From Terriglobia bacterium (GTDB lineage: Bacteria > Acidobacteriota > Terriglobia > Terriglobales > Acidobacteriaceae), in assembly GCA_020073165.1 (NCBI GenBank), contig JAIQFP010000008.1:1-64000 (forward strand): 64,000 nt of DNA. The letters are read 5' to 3'. A program made the translations under genes and the position numbers. How positions within the stretch are numbered: position 1 is the stretch's first letter; each line of letters opens with the position of its first letter. Below the pieces are notes generated by a model, which saw only the letters and a program-made list of their open reading frames with translations, had not been told where the DNA came from and made no database searches. Positions 35,488-44,081 of the stretch are shown one piece after another.

Positions 35488-35994
35488 ATGCAGGATCGCA
35501 CCGAAACGCTCCGCGTTGGGTCGCCAGCGCCGGAGTTTTTGCTGTCGGCCGCTAACCGGGACGGGACTTTCCAGTTGTCTGCGCTGCTGCTACGCGGAAC
35601 GCTGGTGGTGGAATTCTTACGCGGAACCTGGTGACCGAACTGCGTTGAACGCATGGCCCAGGTTGAGCCAATGGTGGGCGAGATCGAGGACGCGAAGGCG
35701 CAACTGGTCTACATCGCAGCCGAGAAACGCGAGGGCGTGTTCAAACCGGGAAGGTTTCTGGAGAAGCATCCGGTCTCATTCCCTTTCCTGCTGGATGAGG
35801 ACCGCTCGGTGACCAAAGCGTACGGACTGTATCACCGGTTGGGAATGGACGCCATTAACATCGCGCATCCGGCAACGTTGGTCATCGATCGCGCTGGCAT
35901 CGTGCAGTACACCTACCGTGGCGACAGCCAGTCCGATCGCGCGCCGATGACGCAAGTGATGACCGCATTGAAGAGATTAACGATTGCCAATTGA
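35488..35994 (+). CDS. Redoxin (AhpC/TSA-like) with in-frame TGA, candidate selenoprotein
   Basis: Read through one TGA, the frame from ATG 35488 gives a 168-residue thioredoxin-fold protein. It starts MQDRTETLRVGSPAPEFLLS, contains VVEFLRGTW-U-PNCVERMAQ with the TGA as residue 49 and a resolving Cys52 (U-x-x-C), then FLEKHPVSFPFLLDEDRSVT and HPATLVIDRAGIVQYTY. The motif is the redoxin active site in which Cys is normal, and known Prx-like selenoproteins use Sec there. Family-like sequence on both sides of the TGA, plus a hairpin fitting bSECIS rules right after it, favours Sec over a stop. Sec machinery genes are outside the window. Confidence 0.78.
35652..35679 (+). promoter_or_regulatory. 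Candidate bSECIS element downstream of the UGA
   Basis: GCCCA (35656-35660) and TGGGC (35675-35679) form a 5-bp stem with a 14-base loop starting GG; the first loop G is 27 bases after the UGA (35632-35634). That fits published bacterial SECIS rules (loop of 3-14 nt, G within the first two positions, 16-37 nt from UGA). A different fold, CAT-GGC with GCC-A-ATG (35652-35673) and GGTT in the loop, is also possible. Confidence 0.6.
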
Positions 35995-36035
35995 GATACA
36001 GACGTAAGGTTACGTGGAGCATTTCAGGAGGCCGA

Positions 36036-36665
36036 ATGAAAAGACACGCTGTACTGCTTTGCATGCTTCTGCTGGCGGCCGTGGCAGTGGCACAAACCAA
36101 CCTGTCACTGCCTGCGGGCACGGCGATGAAGGTCAAGCTGGAGAAGACACTTTCCACATCCTCGAGCCAAAGCGGCGATCCCTTCTCAGGACGGGTCACC
36201 GAAGCCGTGGTCTTGGATGGCAAGACGGTGGTCCCCATCGGCGCCACCGTGCAGGGGCGGGTCACCCAGGTTACTGGACCGCGGCGCATCTCCGGCAAGC
36301 CAACCATCGGAATCTTTCCTGAGACCGTGGTACTGCCCAACGGCGAGCGCTACATGCTCAACGCCGCGCTAGTGGACACCAACCTCGGCCACGGAACCGA
36401 CGTAAACGAGGAAGGCCAGTTCAAAGGCTCCGGGCACGACGGCAAGGATCTGACGGAGATCGGCATGGGCACTGGTGGCGGCATGCTTGTGGGCGGATTG
36501 ATTGGCGGCGGGAAAGGCCTGCTGATCGGTGGCACCATCGGCGCCACCGCGACTGTGGCCCACTGGCTGGGCAAGCATCGCTCGGCTGAAATTCCTGCTG
36601 GAACGGAATTAGTACTCGAACTGAGCCGTCCCCTGGCCATGACCGCGGCCACCGCCGGCCAGTGA
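36036..36665 (+). CDS. Secreted hypothetical protein with TrbI/VirB10-like features
   Basis: ATG 36036 follows AGGAGG. A signal peptide (AVLLCMLLLAAVAVAQ) leads into LSLPAGTAMKVKLEKTLSTS, GDPFSGRVTEAVVLDGKTVV and IGATVQGRVTQV, a beta-barrel pattern seen in TrbI/VirB10 C-terminal domains and in many acidobacterial secreted proteins. Then comes a glycine-rich stretch (GTGGGMLVGGLIGGGKGLLI) that could sit in a membrane, and a second IPAGTELVLELSRPL copy of the opening motif. Function unknown; about 209 residues. Confidence 0.6.
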   Translation: MKRHAVLLCMLLLAAVAVAQTNLSLPAGTAMKVKLEKTLSTSSSQSGDPFSGRVTEAVVLDGKTVVPIGATVQGRVTQVTGPRRISGKPTIGIFPETVVLPNGERYMLNAALVDTNLGHGTDVNEEGQFKGSGHDGKDLTEIGMGTGGGMLVGGLIGGGKGLLIGGTIGATATVAHWLGKHRSAEIPAGTELVLELSRPLAMTAATAGQ

Positions 36666-36731
36666 TCAACTGCGAACCAGGAACTGACATCTGAAAACTG
36701 GTTCTTAGCCCAAGAATCGAACCAAATGACC

Positions 36732-36764
36732 ACGGCGGCAGCTACGGCCGCCGTTTCCTTTTTC
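36732..36764 (+). terminator. Rho-independent terminator
   Basis: ACGGCGGC (36732-36739) pairs perfectly with GCCGCCGT (36747-36754), followed by TTCCTTTTTC. It ends transcription from the secreted protein gene before converging nadK. Confidence 0.75.
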
Positions 36765-36773
36765 AAAGAGTCC

Positions 36774-37658
36774 TCAGCGCTGTCCCCATTTCAGCTTGGT
36801 AGCCAACACGTCGAAAAATGTCTTCTTGATGCGCAGCAACCGCACCTTGTGCTCCGACTTGCGGCAATGCACGCGGTCACCGTCGTGGATGGGCATGCCC
36901 ACTTGGCCGTCCACGCTCAAGTAAGCCTCTTCGTCGCCGGCGTTAACCACAATTTCGATCTGCACTGAATCCCGAACCACCAGGGCGCGATGCGTTAGCG
37001 AATGCGGAGACACGGGCGTAACCACAAACGCGTCCACCGAGGGCATCAGGATGGGTCCGCCCGCCGCCAGCGAGTACGCAGTCGAGCCCGTGGGTGTGGA
37101 AATGATGAGACCGTCCGCCTTGTAGCTGGAGACAAATACCTGGTCCACAAACAGCTCATAGTGGTTCAAGCGGGCGATGGCGCTCTTGCCGACCACGATG
37201 TCATTCAGCGCGTCGTAGGCAGCCACACACGAGCCCGCGCGGATCAACTCACAATGCACCAGTGAGCGCGACTCCACGCTGCATCGGCTTTCTTCGATAG
37301 CATGCAGCGTGGGATAGAGTTCCTGCAGCGGGACCTCCGCCAGAAAGCCCAGCGAACCCAGATTCACGCCCAGCACCGGGATAGACGCCCTGGCCACGGC
37401 TCGGGCCGCCGAGAGGATGGTTCCGTCACCTCCCAACACAACTACAAAATCGAGGCTCCGGGATCCCATTTCCTTGCGGGGTAGACTCTCGATGCCCGCG
37501 GCGAATGGACTGGTCTCCCGGTCCACCACCACCTGATACCGGTGCTGGCGAAACCACTCCAGCAGTTCGGGCACTACCCGCGCCAGCTCAGGCTTGCCCG
37601 GTTTTGACATGATGCCCGCGAATTTTTCCGGCCCCAAGGGAGCCTTCCAGGTCTCCAT
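36774..37658 (-). CDS. nadK: NAD kinase
   Basis: This 294-residue protein contains the diagnostic GGDGT (76-80), VLGVNLGSLGFLAEVPLQEL, and ISTPTGSTAYSLAAGGPILM. NadK phosphorylates NAD to NADP. It is in line with tlyA upstream (84 bp gap), a common pairing in many bacteria. Confidence 0.93.
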   Translation of the reverse strand: METWKAPLGPEKFAGIMSKPGKPELARVVPELLEWFRQHRYQVVVDRETSPFAAGIESLPRKEMGSRSLDFVVVLGGDGTILSAARAVARASIPVLGVNLGSLGFLAEVPLQELYPTLHAIEESRCSVESRSLVHCELIRAGSCVAAYDALNDIVVGKSAIARLNHYELFVDQVFVSSYKADGLIISTPTGSTAYSLAAGGPILMPSVDAFVVTPVSPHSLTHRALVVRDSVQIEIVVNAGDEEAYLSVDGQVGMPIHDGDRVHCRKSEHKVRLLRIKKTFFDVLATKLKWGQR

Positions 37659-37742
37659 ATCGAAAGGGAATTGTACAAGGAAACCGTTGAGCGCAGAGGC
37701 TGCAGGGCTAGATGAGCTGTAGGCCGCCCTCTGCCCTTCTGC

Positions 37743-38492
37743 TCAATCCCTGGCGTAAAGCAGGAATTCCCGATTGCCCTCAGCCCCCAGGATCGGCGAT
37801 TCGATCATCTCCGTCTGCGTGAATTTCAGTTCCCTGAGCACCCTGCGAACCTTCTCCACGGCGGCCGACTGTGCACCCGCATCGCGCACAATGCCGCCTT
37901 TCCCTACCTGCTCCCGCCCCACCTCAAATTGGGGCTTAACTAGGACAATGATCTGCCGGCTGCGCACTGCTGCCGCCTGCTCCGGAAAAGCTGCGGCGAC
38001 CACGGACGGTAGCACCAGCGTCGCAGAAATAAAGGAAACGTCCATCACCACCAGATCGACCGTCTCCCCGACCTGCTCCCGCGTGAGATAGCGCGCATTG
38101 GTCTTCTCCAGCAAACGGACGCGCGCATCCTGGCGCAGGCGAAAGTCCATCTGGCCGTGGCCGGTGTCCACCGCGATCACGCGCGCGGATCCGTGCTGCA
38201 GCAGGCAATCGGTGAAGCCGCCGGTAGAGGCGCCGACGTCGAGACAGACCTTGCCGGCGACATCGATGTTCCAATATTCCAGCGCACGCTCCAGCTTCAG
38301 ACCGCCGCGGCTGACGTACTTGAGTTCTTCTCCCAGAAGCCGGATCTCCGCTTCCGCATCAATCCCGGTGCCGGCCTTCTCGACCTTCTGTCCGTCCACC
38401 AGAACCTTACCGGCAAGAATCAGGGCTTGCGCTCGCTCCCGCGACGCCGCCAGGCCGCGTTCTAGAAGCAACTTATCAAGCCGGATTTTCAA
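37743..38492 (-). CDS. tlyA: TlyA-family rRNA 2'-O-methyltransferase
   Basis: This 249-residue protein has an N-terminal S4 RNA-binding domain (KIRLDKLLLERGLAASRERA, QALILAGKVLVDGQKV) and an FtsJ-like methyltransferase core: CLDVGASTGGFTDCLLQHGS (SAM loop), VIAVDTGHGQMDFRLR, VVMDVSFISATLVLP. TlyA proteins methylate 16S and 23S rRNA; some act as hemolysins. It is in the same direction as nadK. Confidence 0.88.
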   Translation of the reverse strand: MKIRLDKLLLERGLAASRERAQALILAGKVLVDGQKVEKAGTGIDAEAEIRLLGEELKYVSRGGLKLERALEYWNIDVAGKVCLDVGASTGGFTDCLLQHGSARVIAVDTGHGQMDFRLRQDARVRLLEKTNARYLTREQVGETVDLVVMDVSFISATLVLPSVVAAAFPEQAAAVRSRQIIVLVKPQFEVGREQVGKGGIVRDAGAQSAAVEKVRRVLRELKFTQTEMIESPILGAEGNREFLLYARD

Positions 38493-38669
38493 ATGATTCT
38501 CCCCAGAGAGCTTGCGCGATTGGGATCAACAGAACGCCACCAAAGTGCCAGCACTCAACTGTGTGCAAAATGCAGAAGCGTCAGTCAATCAATTACTTAC
38601 AAGAATACTTTCCAGCTTTTCCACATATTTTTCCACGGGAGTGTTGAAAAAGTACGCAGCGGTCTTGAG

Positions 38670-38700
38670 AAAAAAAGAACAGCCGCCCCTGGAGGCGGCT
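38670..38700 (-). terminator. Terminator after the YebC-type gene
   Basis: On the minus strand AGCCGCC and GGCGGCT (38700-38694 and 38687-38681) form a perfect stem followed by GTTCTTTTTTT. It lies 25-55 bp after the YebC stop at 38725. Confidence 0.8.
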
Positions 38701-38724
38701 TGAATGTTCCGGATACCAGAAAAC

Positions 38725-39474
38725 TTATCCCGCCACTTCCTCCAGCAGCTTCTGATCGATATCGAAGTTGGAGTGCACGTTCTGCACGTCGTCGTGCTCC
38801 TCAAGCGCCTCCATCAGCCGAATCATCTGGCTGGCCGCCGCTCCTTCCAGCTTGATGTAGTTTTGCGGAATCATGGCCACGCTGGAAGATGCCGGGGTGA
38901 TCCCCGCCTTCTTCACCGCCTCCAGCACCGCTTCATACGAACCGGGATCGGTCAGGACTTCCCAACTCTCCCCGTCATCCCGCAGGTCATCCGCCCCGGC
39001 ATCCAGCACGATTCCCATCAGGTCATCTTCCTTGGCCGCCGACTTGGGGACGACGATGTCGCCCTTCTTGTGGAACATCCACGAAACCGCCCCGGCCTCG
39101 GCCATGTTGCCGCCATTTTTCCCAAACACGTGGCGGATTTCGCTGACCGTCCGGTTGCGGTTATCGGTATTGATGTCGAGCAGCAGTGCCACTCCGCCCG
39201 GACCGTAGCCTTCCAGGGAGAACTCTTCGTAGGTGGCGCCCGGCAACTCGCCGGTGCCGCGCTGAATGGCTCGCTTGATGTTGTCGGCGGGCATGTTCTC
39301 TGCCTTGGCCGAGAGAATAGCCCCGCGCAAACGCGGGTTGGTGTCGGGGTCTCCGCCGCCATTCTTGGCGGCAATGGAAATTTCCTTAATAAGCCGGGTA
39401 AATATCTTGCCCCGCTTGGCGTCGAGCGCGCCCTTCTTGTGCTTGATTGTGGCCCATTTGGAATGGCCAGACAT
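38725..39474 (-). CDS. YebC/PmpR-family regulatory protein
   Basis: This 249-residue protein starts [20 protein letters not shown] and continues [20 protein letters not shown], the family signature. [20 protein letters not shown] and the acidic C-terminus ([19 protein letters not shown]) complete it. YebC proteins are DNA-binding regulators (PmpR) or act on ribosomes at proline-rich stretches. Which role applies here is not known. A good terminator follows. Confidence 0.92.
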   Translation of the reverse strand: MSGHSKWATIKHKKGALDAKRGKIFTRLIKEISIAAKNGGGDPDTNPRLRGAILSAKAENMPADNIKRAIQRGTGELPGATYEEFSLEGYGPGGVALLLDINTDNRNRTVSEIRHVFGKNGGNMAEAGAVSWMFHKKGDIVVPKSAAKEDDLMGIVLDAGADDLRDDGESWEVLTDPGSYEAVLEAVKKAGITPASSSVAMIPQNYIKLEGAAASQMIRLMEALEEHDDVQNVHSNFDIDQKLLEEVAG

Positions 39475-39602
39475 GGAGATACCTCGTTTTAATGAACTTT
39501 AATTGCGCTGATCGTAATGGCGCAGGACTCGCCCGTAGAGGAGATCACGTGATTGCCTCGAAAAGAATGCAGGCGAATTGAAATTATAGCACGCAGGCTT
39601 GG

Positions 39603-40094
39603 CTAGGAGTCAGGCCTAAAACCCGGCTGCGACGGCTGTCCCGTAAGCCTGCGGCGATAGGCAAACACCACCGCCAGCAGCGGCGGCGCCAGCAGCACTC
39701 CCCACAGCGGCAGCAGGAAACCCAACACCACTGGGGTCAGAATCGACGCCCAGATGGGCACCCTGGCGGTGCGCTTCATGAGGTAAGGCTGCAGCAAGAA
39801 ACCATCCACCACCGCGATGACCGCATACAGCATCAATACATAAAGGGGATGCTCCCAGTCTCCAAACTTGATGGTGGCGGCAAAGACTGGCCCGATCACC
39901 CCCAGTACCGGTCCGAGGTGGGGCACGAACTGTAGCATCGCCGCCAGCACCGCCCACACCGGCGGCCAAGGTACTCCCAGGATCCACAGTCCGATCAGCC
40001 AAAGCACACCCACGGCCAGCGAATCCTGGCACTGCGCGATGAACCAATTCTTCAGCGCCCCACCGGTCAGGCGGACGTGGGTGGCGAAATCCAT
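39603..40094 (-). CDS. Short AI-2E family transporter domain protein
   Basis: The 163 residues match the C-terminal half of AI-2E/PerM-type membrane proteins: LTGGALKNWFIAQCQDSLAV, the motif PHLGPVLGVIGPVFAA and LQPYLMKRTARVPIWAS, with at least four hydrophobic segments. Full family members have about 330-380 residues, so the N-terminal half is missing. The upstream sequence belongs to the purQ side of the intergenic region, so the gene is either a truncated remnant or a short variant. Its substrate is unknown. Confidence 0.65.
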   Translation of the reverse strand: MDFATHVRLTGGALKNWFIAQCQDSLAVGVLWLIGLWILGVPWPPVWAVLAAMLQFVPHLGPVLGVIGPVFAATIKFGDWEHPLYVLMLYAVIAVVDGFLLQPYLMKRTARVPIWASILTPVVLGFLLPLWGVLLAPPLLAVVFAYRRRLTGQPSQPGFRPDS

Positions 40095-40197
40095 GGCGAC
40101 GCCGGAGCCCCTCCAGAATCATGTTAAACTGCGCTGTAGTCCCCCTGACAGCTTGAATTTCCGGGTTCCGCACTTGCGGAACGGGTGAGAGACACAG

Positions 40198-40896
40198 ATG
40201 AAATTTGGCGTCATCATTTTCCCCGGATCCAACTGCGACCACGATGCCTACTGGACCATCCAGCAGGTCGCCAAGCAGCCCGTTACCTTCCTCTGGCATG
40301 ACTCGCACGACCTCGAGAATTGCGATGCCATCATCGTCCCCGGAGGCTTCGCTTACGGCGACTATCTGCGCACCGGCGCCATCGCCAAGTTCTCCCCAGT
40401 CATGGAGTCCGTGCGGAAGTTCGCCGACGGCGGCGGACTGGTTCTCGGCATCTGCAATGGCTTCCAGATTCTCTGCGAGTCCGGCCTGCTCCCCGGCGCG
40501 CTCACCCGCAACGTCGGCCTGAAGTACGTTTGCAAGCCGGTCCACGTGCGCGTGGAAAACGCCGACACCCCGTTTACCAACGCCTGCCGCCAGGGCGAAG
40601 TCCTGACCATTCCCATCGGCCACATGGACGGCAACTACTTTTGCGACGATGCCACCCTGGAAGAGTTGCGCCGCGACCAGCGCATCGTCTTCCGTTACGC
40701 GACGCCGACCGGCGAAATTACTCCCGAGGCCAATCCTAACGGATCGCTCGACAACATTGCCGGCATTTGCAGTCCCGGGCGCAACGTCCTGGGCATGATG
40801 CCCCACCCCGAGCGTTCCAGCGAACCCGAACTAGGCGGCACCGAAGGCTTCAAGATTTTCCAATCGCTGGTCGGCGCCATGGCAGAAAAACCGTAG
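40198..40896 (+). CDS. purQ: Phosphoribosylformylglycinamidine synthase, glutaminase subunit
   Basis: This 232-residue class I glutamine amidotransferase has the opening [20 protein letters not shown], oxyanion strand [19 protein letters not shown], nucleophile Cys in [20 protein letters not shown], and the His/Glu pair near [14 protein letters not shown]. PurQ supplies ammonia to PurL in purine synthesis. PurS and purL are not in the window. Confidence 0.94.
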   Translation: MKFGVIIFPGSNCDHDAYWTIQQVAKQPVTFLWHDSHDLENCDAIIVPGGFAYGDYLRTGAIAKFSPVMESVRKFADGGGLVLGICNGFQILCESGLLPGALTRNVGLKYVCKPVHVRVENADTPFTNACRQGEVLTIPIGHMDGNYFCDDATLEELRRDQRIVFRYATPTGEITPEANPNGSLDNIAGICSPGRNVLGMMPHPERSSEPELGGTEGFKIFQSLVGAMAEKP

Positions 40897-40978
40897 CGCC
40901 ACCGCCCTGAACACATCGCAGGATGCGCCCGCCGCGAAATCCCTGCGCTGCCACGACCCTAGCCGCAACGCGCGCCAA

Positions 40979-41045
40979 AATAAAGCCTGGGGCGTAAGCC
41001 CCGGGTCAGCTGCCGAAGAATTGTCCAGCCCCGCAGGGCGAAAGA
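40979..41045. repeat. CCCGGGGC hairpin repeat, copy 2
   Basis: AATAAAGCCTGGGGCGTAAG, CCCCGGGTCAG and CCAGCCCCGCAGGGCGAAAG match 25885-25950 in order and spacing, with few changes. It is a dispersed intergenic repeat between purQ and the oxidoreductase gene. Confidence 0.65.
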
Positions 41046-41113
41046 TCCCCTCCGCTTTGGTTGCAGCTTCACTTGGTTGCTGCCTGCCTTTCTGCTAGCC
41101 TGCGCTATCTGCC

Positions 41114-42115
41114 ATGGTTCGATTCGGCATACTCGGCTTCGGACTGCACGCGGTGCGCCGGCTGATGCCCGGCTTCGCCGTCGCCAGGAACTGCCGCGTC
41201 TCCGCGCTCTTCCGCCGGGATATCAACAAAGCCCGTGATTCCGCGCGCCAGTTCAACATTCCTCTCGCCTTTGACTCCGCCGAAGCCTTGTGCCAATCCG
41301 CGGAAGTGGATGCGGTCTTCGTCGCGACTCCGAACGCTTGCCACGTCCAGGATGTCCTGCTCGCCATCCGTAGTGGAAAACCCGTGTTGTGCGAGAAACC
41401 CATGGGGATGAATGCTGCCGAGTGCCGCCAGATGGTCGAGGCCGCCCGGTCCGCCAAGGTGTTCTTGGGAGTCGCCCAGGTGTTCCGCTTTGAAGACAGC
41501 ACTACACGATTTCGCGAGCGCATCGCCGGCGGCGAGGTGGGCAAACCCATCTTCGCCCGCTCTGAGTTCAGCTATCCCGGCGTCAGCCACCCGCGCACCT
41601 GGATCGCAAACGCCGCCCTCGCCGGAGGCGGGCCCATCGCCGACGTCGGTGTGCACTGCGTAGATGCGCTGCGCCACATCCTGCAGGACGAAGTGGTGCG
41701 CGTGAGCGCCCGCGGCATTTCCGACAAACATTCCGGAGACGTTGAAGCTGCCGCGACACTCACCCTCGAGTTCTCCCGCGGCACGCTCGGTGCGGTGTTG
41801 GTTTCCATGCGCGCCGAATACCGGACCCCGCTTGAAATCATCGGACCCTCCGGGGTCTTGTCCGCCGACGATGCCTTCAACGTCGAACGCCCTGTCAGCC
41901 TGCAACTGCGCCGCGCCGGCGAGATCGTAGACAAGGAAAGCGTCTCCAACCATCTTGCCTACGCCCGCCAGGTGGACGCCTTCGCCGCAGAAATTGAATG
42001 CAAGGCCGAGTTCCCGGTTCCCGGCGAACAGGGGTGGCAGAACCAGGAAATCCTCGACGCCGCCTACCGCAGCCTCAAGAGCGGACGCACAGAAGATGTC
42101 CCTAAGGTCGGATGA
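41114..42115 (+). CDS. Gfo/Idh/MocA-family oxidoreductase
   Basis: This 333-residue protein opens with the Rossmann fold MVRFGILGFGLHAVRRLMPG and has the family signature LCEKPMGMNAAECRQMVEAA (CEKP near residue 95). The C-terminal sheet holds GGGPIADVGVHCVDALRHIL with the catalytic-type Asp and His. Family members oxidise or reduce sugars or other polyols with NAD(P). No RBS is obvious before the ATG. Confidence 0.85.
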   Translation: MVRFGILGFGLHAVRRLMPGFAVARNCRVSALFRRDINKARDSARQFNIPLAFDSAEALCQSAEVDAVFVATPNACHVQDVLLAIRSGKPVLCEKPMGMNAAECRQMVEAARSAKVFLGVAQVFRFEDSTTRFRERIAGGEVGKPIFARSEFSYPGVSHPRTWIANAALAGGGPIADVGVHCVDALRHILQDEVVRVSARGISDKHSGDVEAAATLTLEFSRGTLGAVLVSMRAEYRTPLEIIGPSGVLSADDAFNVERPVSLQLRRAGEIVDKESVSNHLAYARQVDAFAAEIECKAEFPVPGEQGWQNQEILDAAYRSLKSGRTEDVPKVG

Positions 42116-42265
42116 AATCTCGCATCCCCTCAAAGGCGTCATCCCGGGCGGCGCCCAGCCGCAAAGGATCTGGCCTGCAGCGGTACTGCTCTCACCTCGA
42201 GCGCAGATTCACAACCCTGCATCGGGCCCGCTCCCATAGAATCTAACTGTCTGAGGAGAGCGCCT

Positions 42266-43234
42266 ATGAAGACCCGCCAGCTGGGAAAATCCGACTTGCA
42301 GATCACTCCCGTCGGCTTTGGCGCCTGGGCCATCGGCGGCTCGGGATGGCAGTTTGCCTGGGGAGCGCAGAACGACGACGACTCCATCGCCGCCATCCAC
42401 CGCGCCCTCGAGCTCGGCGTCAACTGGATCGATACCGCCGCCGTTTACGGCTTGGGACACTCCGAAGAGGTGGTCGCACGCGCGCTCAAGGGCTGGTCCG
42501 GACCCAAGCCCTACATCTTCACCAAGTGCGGATTGCCGGTCGACGCCAGCGGCGAGGAACGCAAAGTGCTACGCGCGGATTCCATCCGCAAGGAAGCTGA
42601 GGCCAGCCTGCGCCGCCTCGGGATCAGCGTCATCGATCTCTACCAGATTCACTGGCCGCCCGAGCCCGATTCTCCCGAGCTCGAAGAAGGCTGGTCCACC
42701 CTCGCCGCCTTGCAACGCGAAGGCAAAGTGCGCTGGATTGGAGTTTCGAATTTCAATGTCAAACAGATGAAGCGCGCGCAAGCCATTGCCCCTATCACTT
42801 CCCTGCAACCGCCCTACTCGCTCCTGAACCGCGAAGTCGAAGAAGACATCCTGCCCTACTGCGCGTATCGGGATATTGGCGTGATCGTCTATTCCCCGAT
42901 GGCTTCCGGCCTGCTCACCGGAGCTATGACGCCCGAGCGCGCCGCCAAATTGCCCAAGGACGATTGGCGCAGCCGTCATGCCGATTTCCAGGAACCCCGG
43001 CTTTCCCGCAACTTGCAGCTGGTGGACAAATTGCGTGAGATAGGCAACCGTCATGGACGATCCCCGGGCGAGGTAGCGATAGCCTGGACCCTGCGCAATC
43101 CCGCCGTGACCGGCGCCATCGTCGGAGCCCGCACCGCCCGCCAGGCTAACGGCGTCATGCGCGCCGCCGAACTCCAGCTCAGCGACAAGGAAGTCAGCGA
43201 GATCGAGGAGACCGCAGCAGAAATCGCCGCGTAA
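42266..43234 (+). CDS. Aldo/keto reductase
   Basis: This 322-residue protein (RBS GAGGAGAG) has the AKR beginning LGKSDLQITPVGFGAWAIGG, catalytic Asp and Tyr in INWID-TAAVYGLGHSEEVV, the substrate Lys in FTKCG, and WIGVSNFN. The C-terminal NADP site is AIVGARTARQANGVM. It reduces sugar or aldehyde carbonyls; the substrate is unknown. A terminator lies 60 bp after it. Confidence 0.88.
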   Translation: MKTRQLGKSDLQITPVGFGAWAIGGSGWQFAWGAQNDDDSIAAIHRALELGVNWIDTAAVYGLGHSEEVVARALKGWSGPKPYIFTKCGLPVDASGEERKVLRADSIRKEAEASLRRLGISVIDLYQIHWPPEPDSPELEEGWSTLAALQREGKVRWIGVSNFNVKQMKRAQAIAPITSLQPPYSLLNREVEEDILPYCAYRDIGVIVYSPMASGLLTGAMTPERAAKLPKDDWRSRHADFQEPRLSRNLQLVDKLREIGNRHGRSPGEVAIAWTLRNPAVTGAIVGARTARQANGVMRAAELQLSDKEVSEIEETAAEIAA

Positions 43235-43293
43235 CGACAAACCCTCTTTTGTCCGGCGGGTTTCACACGCTATCTCTTTCACTCTCGAGGGTG

Positions 43294-43326
43294 CCCCGCT
43301 CAAGCTCCGCTTGGGCGGGGGTTTTC
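43294..43326 (+). terminator. Rho-independent terminator after the aldo/keto reductase gene
   Basis: CCCCGCTCAAG (43294-43304) pairs with CTTGGGCGGGG (43310-43320) with one G-T pair, then GTTTTC. Confidence 0.8.
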
Positions 43327-43423
43327 TAGTCTCAGCCACATGCCCCCTTGACCATAGCCCCCCGCAAGGCGTAGCCTCGCCTGCGGTTCGCGCATTCGTC
43401 CTCGCATCCTAAGGAGGCTGCTC

Positions 43424-43981
43424 ATGGTCCCACTCACCGCGCTTTGGCTTCCCATCCTGCTGTCGGCGGTCATCATCTTCGTCGCCAGCTCCATCATGCA
43501 CATGCTGCTGAAGTACCATCAAAGCGACTACAGCCAACTCCCCGACGAGGACAAGATCCTCGCCGCCCTTCGCCCTGCCAACCTGAAGCGGGGCCTCTAC
43601 ATCTTCCCCTTCTGCACCCACAAGGATATGAAGTCTCCGGCCCTGATCGAAAAGTACAAGCAGGGACCGGTCGGGTTCCTGACCATCCTTCCCAGCGGCC
43701 CGCCGGCCATGCCGAAGTTTCTGGTGCAGTGGTTTGTCTATTGCCTGCTGATCGGTTTCTTCGTCGCCTATCTCACCGGACGCACGCTTCCACCCGGCGC
43801 CGACTATCTGGTTGTCTTTCGCGTCGCCGGTACCGGCGCCTTCCTCGCCTACGGTCTGGGACAACTGAGCAACGGCATCTGGAAAGGTCAGCGCTGGTCG
43901 GCCACCATCAAGGAAGTCATCGACGGACTGGTCTACGGCTTGCTGACGGCAGGAACTTTCGGTTGGTTGTGGCCCCGCTAG
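43424..43981 (+). CDS. Conserved membrane protein, unknown function
   Basis: This 185-residue protein is preceded by AAGGAGG. Helix 1 is LWLPILLSAVIIFVASSIMH; then a soluble loop (about 28-95) including LPDEDKILAALRPANLKRGL and LPSGPPAMPKFLVQW; and three further hydrophobic segments near residues 100-180 (WFVYCLLIGFFVAYLTG, TGAFLAYGLGQL, VYGLLTAGTFGWLWP). I recognise no enzyme motif. It stands alone on the plus strand. Confidence 0.65.
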   Translation: MVPLTALWLPILLSAVIIFVASSIMHMLLKYHQSDYSQLPDEDKILAALRPANLKRGLYIFPFCTHKDMKSPALIEKYKQGPVGFLTILPSGPPAMPKFLVQWFVYCLLIGFFVAYLTGRTLPPGADYLVVFRVAGTGAFLAYGLGQLSNGIWKGQRWSATIKEVIDGLVYGLLTAGTFGWLWPR

Positions 43982-44081
43982 CCGGATGCGGCGTAAGCCG
44001 CTACAGGGAGCCTGGTAGAGGGACAGCGAGTGCGAGTGCCAGAGACTTGACAGCCAAGGCCTTGTCCCCTGCCCGAAGCAC

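Noticed and set aside
35632-35634. Simple nonsense mutation in the redoxin gene
   Set aside because: Possible, but the stop stands precisely at the redox Cys position, the frame on both sides is intact, and a bSECIS-like hairpin follows; a random stop is less likely.
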